Shown here one piece after another: positions 1 to 5,250 of a DNA stretch of 5,429 nucleotides. The DNA lies in NCBI GenBank assembly GCA_937889655.1, contig CALBZG010000137.1:1-5429 (forward strand). Reading direction: 5' to 3'. Position 1 is the stretch's first letter. Every line of letters begins with the position of its first letter. The notes under the pieces were generated by a model. That model was not told the DNA's origin and ran no database searches. It saw nothing but the letters and a program-made list of their open reading frames with translations. The position numbers and the translations under genes were made by a program. The DNA comes from an uncultured Clostridia bacterium. GTDB lineage: Bacteria; Bacillota; Clostridia; Peptostreptococcales; Anaerovoracaceae.

Positions 1-627
1 CTCGAAAATCGAATCGATCTGGGCGCCTTTGTCATCGTACAGCACCGAACTCTCGGAGAGTAAACTGTATATGTTGTTAGGCTCGATGTTAGGCGAGGAT
101 ATGACGATGGAGATCACAAAAATGAACCCGATGGCTATCAGGCCACAGACCCCAAAGGCGATGGCTTTGGCCAATTTTCGTGTATTCAACCGGTACCTTT
201 TGGATCGCAGCTTGTTTTTTTTCACTCCGGCCATCTCTGGGTTTTCACCTGCCTTATCGATAATGAACTTGTTTTTTATTGCAGCTCCTGCGGCGGATAC
301 TGCTCCGCCAACCTTATTCATAGTGTCCGCGGCTACGACTTTCGCATTATTGAGGATCGCATTACCTGCTGCAGTGTCCTTGCCGTTGCTTTGCTTTTCT
401 GCCAGTCGCTGAGTTCTTGATTTCACAGCCCTTGCGACCGGGGCCGAGGGTTCCTGCGGATCCTCATCAACAGCGGGGCTTTCCGCTTGCATTTCGATGC
501 TCTGTGTGCCTTCGCTATTGCTTAATCCACCGCTAATTTTATCGAATTCTTCACTGACATTATCAAACTGAGCAAAAAACTCGTCTATTTCACGTTGTTT
601 TTCTTCGTCGCTTAACTTATGACTCAA
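1..627 (-). CDS. Class A penicillin-binding protein (transglycosylase/transpeptidase), N-terminal part, truncated by window edge
   Basis: This is the first 209 codons of a bitopic membrane protein; the 3' end lies off the window. It starts at TTG 625-627, with AGGTGA six bases upstream and an in-frame TGA at 634-636, so no earlier common start codon is possible. Residues 1-135 form a hydrophilic tail rich in Glu, Ser and Ala, probably cytoplasmic. Residues 136-154 are strongly basic (KKNKLRSKRYR at 136-146). A single membrane helix spans about 155-177, followed by an outward-facing segment with SVLYDDKG at 194-201 and IDSIF at 204-208. Basic tail, one helix, then S-V-L-Y-D-x-x-G is the usual entry to the GT51 glycosyltransferase domain of clostridial class A PBPs, which polymerise and cross-link peptidoglycan outside the membrane. 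The catalytic domains are not in view, so the family call is inference. The gene is divergent from comEC. The tail is long for the family, and an internal start at codon 132 is plausible. Confidence 0.75.
   Translation of the reverse strand, partial: MSHKLSDEEKQREIDEFFAQFDNVSEEFDKISGGLSNSEGTQSIEMQAESPAVDEDPQEPSAPVARAVKSRTQRLAEKQSNGKDTAAGNAILNNAKVVAADTMNKVGGAVSAAGAAIKNKFIIDKAGENPEMAGVKKNKLRSKRYRLNTRKLAKAIAFGVCGLIAIGFIFVISIVISSPNIEPNNIYSLLSESSVLYDDKGAQIDSIFE
243..255 (-). repeat. 13-bp direct repeat, internal copy (AAGGCAGGTGAAA on the minus strand)
   Basis: The minus-strand sequence AAGGCAGGTGAAA here is identical to that at 632-644. The upstream copy is untranslated leader with a ribosome binding site; this copy is within the coding frame and precedes an in-frame ATG. 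Identity over 13 bases is seen directly; function is inference. Confidence 0.6.
245..250 (-). promoter_or_regulatory. Possible internal ribosome binding site for a short PBP form (ATG 232-234)
   Basis: On the minus strand AGGTGA is followed, after ten bases, by ATG 232-234, which is codon 132 of the PBP frame. Starting here would give a protein beginning MAGVKKNKLRSKRYR, directly ahead of the membrane helix; that is what a class A PBP without a long tail normally looks like. The site sits within a 13-bp sequence identical to the one around the upstream ribosome binding site. The spacing is slightly long, so the site could also be fortuitous coding sequence (codons for K-A-G-E-N). Confidence 0.35.
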
Positions 628-631
628 AATA

Positions 632-644
632 TTTCACCTGCCTT
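632..644 (-). repeat. 13-bp direct repeat, leader copy (AAGGCAGGTGAAA on the minus strand)
   Basis: This copy holds the ribosome binding site of the TTG start of the PBP gene. It matches positions 243-255 exactly. Confidence 0.6.
634..639 (-). promoter_or_regulatory. Ribosome binding site deciding the TTG start of the PBP gene
   Basis: On the minus strand AGGTGA lies six bases before TTG 627. The TGA inside this site is an in-frame stop, so the coding region cannot extend further upstream. No ATG or GTG competes nearby, which makes TTG the only well-supported start of the long form. Confidence 0.75.
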
Positions 645-680
645 TATTTCTTTGTGCAATCAAAATTAGAAAGACAAAAC

Positions 681-709
681 ATTATATCATATCCGATATT
701 ACATAGGAA
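681..709 (-). promoter_or_regulatory. Promoter of the PBP gene (extended -10, weak -35)
   Basis: On the minus strand a perfect TATAAT lies at 681-686, preceded by TG one base upstream (TGATATAAT), an extended -10 of the vegetative sigma factor. At 17-bp spacing the -35 position (704-709) reads TTCCTA, a poor match to TTGACA, which an extended -10 can offset. Predicted transcription starts near 674, giving a leader of about 47 bases before TTG 627. The spacer contains an 11-bp palindrome, ATATC-C-GATAT, at 689-699, which could be an operator but is short and AT-rich enough to be chance. Confidence 0.6.
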
Positions 710-723
710 GAAATAAGAGATAA

Positions 724-752
724 TTGAAATCTAGCTGTAAAAATGGTATAAT
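724..752 (+). promoter_or_regulatory. Promoter of the comEC-holA-transporter operon (strong sigma-A type, extended -10)
   Basis: TTGAAA at 724-729 and TATAAT at 747-752 are separated by exactly 17 bases, and TG at 744-745 makes the -10 an extended one (TGGTATAAT). This matches the housekeeping consensus at 11 of 12 hexamer positions. Transcription should start near 759, leaving a leader of about 64 bases to ATG 823. The site shows that translation cannot begin at the in-frame TTG 724, because that codon is the -35 box. The -35 boxes of this promoter and the leftward PBP promoter are 14 bp apart, back to back. Confidence 0.82.
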
Positions 753-812
753 ATGGCAAATAATAAAGCTCACAATATCCATTACATCTAAAAAAAGTCA
801 AAGCAGGAGCAC

Positions 813-818
813 AGGAAG
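813..818 (+). promoter_or_regulatory. Ribosome binding site deciding the ATG 823 start of comEC
   Basis: AGGAAG lies four bases before ATG 823, and a second purine-rich stretch, AGGAG, lies at 805-809. Together with the promoter at 724-752 they support ATG 823 over the earlier in-frame TTG 724 and over ATG 835 (codon 5). Confidence 0.7.
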
Positions 819-822
819 AAAA

Positions 823-3243
823 ATGCGTAGACCGATGGTTTTTATATCCGGCAGTTTTGCCGGAGGAGCGGGCCTGGCATGGCTCCTGGACCTCTCCGGC
901 ATTTTATATATAACAGCGCTATTCGTAGCCATCCCAGCGGTAGTGATATTTTGTGCGCGAGAGTTTCATAGCGGCCTGGAAATGCCGTTTTATCCTCATA
1001 TTAAATCACAATTCGCTATACTGATTGCTTTTATGCTGTTGGGCATGACTCTTTTTCAATTTTCAACCGACAAAGAATTTTGCCTCGCAGAACTTAGCGG
1101 TTCAAAAGATGAAATCAAAGGATATGGATTGGCGGTGGAAAAACGTTCCGGGGAACTGGTCCGGCTTACTTTCAAAGTAACGGAAAGCAGCAGTCTCGGA
1201 ACGCTGGCAAAACCGGAAAAAATCCTGGTCAGTATTTATAAGGCTGAGGGGCTTGAGAACTACGGTGATCTTGTGGGTAGGCATATCGTCATTCACGGGA
1301 CTTTTGAGATACCCAGCCCCGCCAGAAATCCAAATTGCTTTGACTACAGACTTTATTTGAAGACCCGTGATATTGGAATGCTGTTCAAGACGAAAGCAGG
1401 GGATGTCCGCCTAGTTACAAATGTAAATGAATTTGATCGCAAGATTTATAAAATATTGAATGGACTGTCAAAAGCCAAATGCCTATTTGCTGAAAAATTG
1501 ACATTGTATGTGCCCGAAGAAAATGCGGCTCTGATTCAAGGGATGCTTTTCGGCGATACGAACGGTATCGATGAGGATACGCTTGTAGCCTTTCAAAAAA
1601 ATTCCACGGCCCATATCCTATCTGTGAGCGGGTTGCATATCGGGATCATCTATATGTTCATGAATATGCTGGCGAGAGGAAGGAAGAGCATTTACTTCGA
1701 CTTGGCAATGATCCTGTTTTTCCTGACATACGCGGCGCTTTCATCCTTTTCGCCTTCTGTGATGCGGGCGGTTTTTATGATCACACTGCATATTATGTCA
1801 AAACATCTATATAAGAGATACGACCTGTTGAGTGCAACAGCGTTCACTGCCCTTGTGATGCTGATGTCAAATCCGATGATGATCCTCAATGCAGGGTTTC
1901 AAATGTCCTATCTGGCCATGCTTTCGCTTTCCGTTTTTATGCCGATAGTCGAAAGGACCTTAAAACACAAACTTTTCGCAGCGGTCAGTCCTGTTTTGGC
2001 CATTCAGATCGGCATGGCGCCCTTGATATGCTACCATTTCAACTACTTCTCACTGGGCGGATTTATCGCCAATATCCCAGTAATATTCATTTCTGGATTT
2101 CTGATCCCCATCGGAATATGCTTGATGCCGCTGTCCCTGGCGCCTTCAGGTCCTTTGTTCGGAATAGGGGCGACCGCATTGGACCTTTTGTGCGGGATCA
2201 TGGTGCATATCAATCAGGGGATCTATATGGATGGCGGGCTGAGCCGCAATATCGTAAGTCCGTCCTTGATGCTGCTGATACTCTATTATGGCTCACTTTT
2301 CTTCCTGGGTTCGGAAGGAGCGCTGATCCTTTTTGAAAGAAGGAAGATCAGGCGTATCGCAGTCATCCTGCTGATTATTATGGTCGCAGCTATCGGTGCC
2401 GGAGCAACCAGTAAAGAGCCTTTGAACGGAGCAGACCTGATTTTTCTGGATGTAGGACAGGGCGACTGCCTGTTTATAGAGGCCCCATCCGGCAGGACCC
2501 TGCTGATTGATGGCGGAGGAAGCACTGATTATGATACAGGCGTGAAAACATTGCTGCCGTTTCTGCTTAAAAACGGCTACGACAAAGTTGACATGGCCAT
2601 TGTGACGCATCTACATCAAGACCATTACGGAGGCGTCAGGAGCCTCAGTCAGGAAATCGAAATCGGAGCATTATGTCTTTATGAGGGTTATCGGAAACAA
2701 GAGGAGGATATTATTTTGGAATCCGGCTTCACTGCAGAGGACTTCATCTATTTGAAACAAGGGGATCAAATACGATTTGACGAGGGTGTCGCTGTTACAA
2801 TACTTTATCCGGAAAGAAAAGATAAAGAATACTATGAAAGACTTCTTCAGGACGAGAAAAATGAAAACGATTTGTCGCTCATAGCGACAGTGGAGTATCA
2901 AGGCATCAAGATATTGATGACAGGAGACATGGACACACAGGGAGAAAAGAAGCTGATGAGGAGTATCGATCCGGAAGCATTGAAATGCGATATACTGAAA
3001 ATCGGGCATCATGGATCGAAATACAGCACCGGAGACGAATTCTTAAAATACTGCGATCCCAAACTGGCGGTTTTTCAGGTCGGGAAAAACAATTTCGGGC
3101 ATCCTCATGGAAGTGTCATTGAAAAATGCATGAAAAAAGATATAATGATACTTAGAAACGATAAGCACGGCGCAGTGGGAATCGGGATAGAACATGGGGA
3201 TGAACAGCAAATATGGGTACAGAGTATGCTTATAGAGAAATAA
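823..3243 (+). CDS. comEC: ComEC/Rec2 DNA internalisation channel with C-terminal MBL nuclease-like domain
   Basis: ComEC forms the membrane channel that passes single-stranded DNA into the cytoplasm during natural transformation. From ATG 823 the protein is 806 residues, close to the 776 of Bacillus subtilis ComEC. It opens MRRP, as family members often do. Three membrane helices (about 5-22, 26-44, 63-80) precede an OB-fold-like DUF4131 region (about 95-200, ending NPNCFDYRLYL at 170-180). The Competence domain (about 225-505, many helices) carries the signature HILSVSGLHIG (264-274), PSVMRA (311-316) and GFQMSYLA (358-365). The MBL domain (about 538-800) shows FLDVGQGD (541-548), LIDGG (561-565), the metal motif THLHQDH (595-601), GD (701-702), GHHGS (728-732) and GHPH (759-762), all intact. 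Cys87 and Cys172 flank the OB region and could form a disulfide, as suggested for B. subtilis. No frameshift is seen. It overlaps holA by 31 bp. Whether the cell is transformable cannot be judged, since other com genes are outside the window. Confidence 0.95.
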   Translation: MRRPMVFISGSFAGGAGLAWLLDLSGILYITALFVAIPAVVIFCAREFHSGLEMPFYPHIKSQFAILIAFMLLGMTLFQFSTDKEFCLAELSGSKDEIKGYGLAVEKRSGELVRLTFKVTESSSLGTLAKPEKILVSIYKAEGLENYGDLVGRHIVIHGTFEIPSPARNPNCFDYRLYLKTRDIGMLFKTKAGDVRLVTNVNEFDRKIYKILNGLSKAKCLFAEKLTLYVPEENAALIQGMLFGDTNGIDEDTLVAFQKNSTAHILSVSGLHIGIIYMFMNMLARGRKSIYFDLAMILFFLTYAALSSFSPSVMRAVFMITLHIMSKHLYKRYDLLSATAFTALVMLMSNPMMILNAGFQMSYLAMLSLSVFMPIVERTLKHKLFAAVSPVLAIQIGMAPLICYHFNYFSLGGFIANIPVIFISGFLIPIGICLMPLSLAPSGPLFGIGATALDLLCGIMVHINQGIYMDGGLSRNIVSPSLMLLILYYGSLFFLGSEGALILFERRKIRRIAVILLIIMVAAIGAGATSKEPLNGADLIFLDVGQGDCLFIEAPSGRTLLIDGGGSTDYDTGVKTLLPFLLKNGYDKVDMAIVTHLHQDHYGGVRSLSQEIEIGALCLYEGYRKQEEDIILESGFTAEDFIYLKQGDQIRFDEGVAVTILYPERKDKEYYERLLQDEKNENDLSLIATVEYQGIKILMTGDMDTQGEKKLMRSIDPEALKCDILKIGHHGSKYSTGDEFLKYCDPKLAVFQVGKNNFGHPHGSVIEKCMKKDIMILRNDKHGAVGIGIEHGDEQQIWVQSMLIEK

Positions 3244-4331
3244 TCAAGGACTTAAAAGAAAATAACATTGGCTCTGTAGTTCTTCTGTACGGCAAAGAGC
3301 AATTTCAAGTGGACTGGGCCCAGTCCCTTTTAATCGACAAATATATCAATCCGGCAGTCAGGGAGCTGGATGTTACAACTTTTCAGGACAACCCTTCCGC
3401 AAATGAAATCATCAACGCTTGCGAAACACTCACGATGTTCTCAGAACGAAGAGTTGTAATCATCCCCGATTGTGGGTTTTTTAATGAGAAAAAGTCCGAT
3501 GGCGGAAAAACAGGGGAAGCAGGCAGACAGGACAATAAGGACAAACAGGATAAACAGGACAAACAAGATAGAACTGAGAAACAGTCAAAACACGATTCCG
3601 ACTCGGAAATTCTCGTTGATTATATCCCCTCGCTGCCGGAAACTACTCTGCTGATTTTCAGAGCCGAAAAGGCCAGCAAGAGGCTGAAATTATACAAAGC
3701 CATCGAGAAGAAGGGGAAAGCATATGATTTTCAGCAACTACAGCTGGCTGATCTGAAAGGCTTCATCGTGAAACGTTTTAACAAAGCGGACAAGCATGCA
3801 AGTGACAGGGTAGTTCAGGGAATCATTGATCTCTCAGGATATTACAACCGGGAAACTGTATACACGCTATTTAATCTGGAAAATGATCTTGCTAAAATAA
3901 TCGCCCATTCTGACGGGCCGGAAATATCCTCCCTGGATGTGATGCAAACTCTGTCAGGGGATATCGACACCTATGTTTTTTCCCTTGTCGAAGCTCTCGG
4001 CACCGGCGATAAGGGAGAAGCGCTGGCGTTATTCAATAATATGGCTGCTTCCGGGGAAAATGTTTTCAAGATCCTTGGGTTACTGGCCTCGCAATATGAA
4101 CTGATCCTCGATATCCGGGAACTTCTGGACAAAGGTGCAGATCCCAGACAAATATCCGCAGCACTTGGCGTTAATGAATTCCGTGTCCGCAAAGCGGCCT
4201 ATACAGCTGGAAGATATTCCGCAGCAGCATTGAGAAAGGTCCTTCTAAGACTTTATGCGGTGGACAAGCATATAAAAACGGGTTTGCTGGAGCCCACCCT
4301 GGCCATGGAGTATTTCATAGGAGAACTGTAA
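3213..4331 (+). CDS. holA: DNA polymerase III delta subunit (clamp loader)
   Basis: HolA is the clamp-loader subunit that opens the beta sliding clamp so it can be placed on DNA. The protein has 372 residues, against 343 in Escherichia coli and 347 in Bacillus subtilis. The N-terminal domain begins with REIIKDLKENNIG (8-20), then the degenerate P-loop region LLYGKEQFQVDWA (24-36), typical of delta, which lacks a working Walker A. It continues with RRVVIIPDC (79-87), ETTLLIFRAEKASKRLKLYK (143-162) and YDFQQLQLADLKGFI (171-185). The C-terminal collar domain ends with the family-typical DKHIKTGLLEPTLAME (351-366). The extra length is a charged loop at about 91-130 with D-K-Q repeats. ATG 3213 is the first start after an in-frame TGA at 3201-3203. 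The nearest Shine-Dalgarno-like run, GGGGA at 3196-3200, is 12 bases away and weak, so coupling to comEC translation is likely. Linkage to comEC is classical in Bacillota. Confidence 0.93.
   Translation: MGTEYAYREIIKDLKENNIGSVVLLYGKEQFQVDWAQSLLIDKYINPAVRELDVTTFQDNPSANEIINACETLTMFSERRVVIIPDCGFFNEKKSDGGKTGEAGRQDNKDKQDKQDKQDRTEKQSKHDSDSEILVDYIPSLPETTLLIFRAEKASKRLKLYKAIEKKGKAYDFQQLQLADLKGFIVKRFNKADKHASDRVVQGIIDLSGYYNRETVYTLFNLENDLAKIIAHSDGPEISSLDVMQTLSGDIDTYVFSLVEALGTGDKGEALALFNNMAASGENVFKILGLLASQYELILDIRELLDKGADPRQISAALGVNEFRVRKAAYTAGRYSAAALRKVLLRLYAVDKHIKTGLLEPTLAMEYFIGEL
3531..3575 (+). repeat. 9-bp tandem repeat in holA encoding D-K-Q units
   Basis: Five successive 9-base units read GACAATAAG, GACAAACAG, GATAAACAG, GACAAACAA and GATAGAACT. 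They are in frame with holA and encode DNK, DKQ, DKQ, DKQ and DRT (residues 107-121). The central three differ only at third codon positions, so the peptide repeat is exact. Because the unit is a multiple of three, gain or loss of units would change loop length without breaking the frame. The repeat falls in a surface loop of the N-terminal domain. Confidence 0.8.
4319..4324 (+). promoter_or_regulatory. Ribosome binding site of the EamA transporter gene, inside the holA end
   Basis: AGGAGA lies six bases before ATG 4331, an ideal spacing. It sits in the last codons of holA, and the holA stop and transporter start share one base (TAATG), so the two genes are probably translationally coupled. 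Confidence 0.75.
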
Positions 4332-5215
4332 TGAACAAGCAAATCAAGGCGGATATGATGCTTTTGTTAGTGACCGCTTGCTGGGGCGTGTCTTACTACC
4401 TGATGGACGTCAGCCTTACAGAACTCGGGCCGTTTACACTGAACGCCCACCGATTTCTGATCGCTTTTGCAGCCGCTGCAGTATTATCCTGGCCCAAATT
4501 AAAAAGTGTGAATAGGATCACACTTAAATACAGTTTTTATATTGGAGTATGTCTGGTGGTCGTTTATATAGGAGCCACTTATGGCGTCATGTACACCAGC
4601 CTTTCCAATGCAGGTTTTCTATGCGCCCTTGCCGTTGTCATAACGCCTGTTCTTGCCTATTTCATCAACAGAGAGATTCCCAGCGAAAAACTCAGCCTTG
4701 TGGTGGTCATGTGCATTGTGGGTATCGGCCTTCTGACGTTGAATGAAGATCTGAAACCCGCCGTCGGGGACTTGCTTTGCATCATGTGCGCTGTAGCTTA
4801 TTCTGTCGATTTGATCATCACGGAGAAGGGGGTGCGCAAAGAGGAGGTGAACGCTTATCAGCTGGGCGTATTTCAGCTTGGCTTTACGGGTATGATCCAG
4901 CTGCTTCTCGCCTTCGCCCTGGAGGAGCCTCATTTTCCTTCCAACAGACCTGTATTGGCTTCTGTTTTATTTCTTGCGATTTTCTGCACCGGTCTGGCCT
5001 TCATCGTTCAAGCCGTGGCTCAGCAATATACCTCTGCCACCCACGTTGGCGTTATTTTCACTCTCGAGCCCGTCTTTGCGGGATTTGTAGCGTACTTTTT
5101 TGCGGGTGAAGTCCTGCTGCCAAGAGCCTACTTCGGAGCGGTGCTGTTAGTGGCGGGATGCTTCATCATGGAAATCGATTTCAAGGCATTGCTTGCCCGT
5201 AAAAAGGCGGCCTGA
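4331..5215 (+). CDS. EamA-domain (DMT superfamily) transporter
   Basis: This is a 294-residue integral membrane protein with ten predicted helices (about 8-27, 35-53, 67-86, 92-111, 121-138, 145-163, 175-197, 208-228, 237-257, 263-282) in two EamA repeats. Family hallmarks are CWGVSYYLMD (17-26) and AHRFLIAFA (39-47) in the first half, TSLSNAGFL (89-97) followed by ITPVLAYFINREIPS (104-118), and the second-repeat counterpart TSATHVGVIFTLEPVFAGF (234-252) with GAVLLVAGCFIMEID (269-283). Relatives export amino acids, metabolites or drugs, mostly by proton- or gradient-driven transport; the substrate here cannot be read from sequence. The length is normal for the family and the frame is intact. 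It overlaps holA by one base and has a good ribosome binding site, so it is the third gene of the comEC operon. A role linked to DNA uptake or replication is not indicated. Confidence 0.9.
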   Translation: MNKQIKADMMLLLVTACWGVSYYLMDVSLTELGPFTLNAHRFLIAFAAAAVLSWPKLKSVNRITLKYSFYIGVCLVVVYIGATYGVMYTSLSNAGFLCALAVVITPVLAYFINREIPSEKLSLVVVMCIVGIGLLTLNEDLKPAVGDLLCIMCAVAYSVDLIITEKGVRKEEVNAYQLGVFQLGFTGMIQLLLAFALEEPHFPSNRPVLASVLFLAIFCTGLAFIVQAVAQQYTSATHVGVIFTLEPVFAGFVAYFFAGEVLLPRAYFGAVLLVAGCFIMEIDFKALLARKKAA

Positions 5216-5250
5216 GCGATTCCTTGTATCATCCTGCTCCCGCTGAATCA
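5216..5250. other. Convergent intergenic gap without a recognisable terminator
   Basis: Only 35 bases separate the stop of the EamA gene from the stop of the minus-strand phosphofructokinase gene. A 5-bp inverted repeat (GATTC at 5218-5222, GAATC at 5245-5249) has a 22-base loop and no T-tract on either strand, so it is not a standard intrinsic terminator. Confidence 0.6.

Noticed and set aside
29..412. 127-codon plus-strand open frame
   Set aside because: It lies antisense to the PBP frame, which has a ribosome binding site, a promoter, a membrane helix and a recognisable SVLYDDKG segment. The plus-strand product has no recognisable domain.
753..791. Short upstream open frame (ATG 753, 12 codons) before comEC
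   Set aside because: Its ATG directly abuts the -10 box and lies upstream of the predicted transcription start, and it has no ribosome binding site.
724..822. N-terminal 33-codon extension of ComEC from TTG 724
   Set aside because: The TTG is the -35 box of the comEC promoter and the predicted transcript begins near 759; the extension has no ComEC-like sequence.
2028..2336. 102-codon plus-strand frame inside comEC, and several minus-strand frames at 2286-3012
   Set aside because: They overlap conserved ComEC coding sequence in other frames, have no family resemblance and no suitable start context.
4549..5109. Open frames on both strands within the EamA gene
   Set aside because: The EamA frame encodes ten helices and both EamA repeats; the others are compositional shadows rich in His, Cys and Arg.
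5218..5249. GATTC/GAATC inverted repeat as a bidirectional terminator
   Set aside because: The stem is only 5 bp, the loop is 22 bases, and no T-tract follows on either strand.
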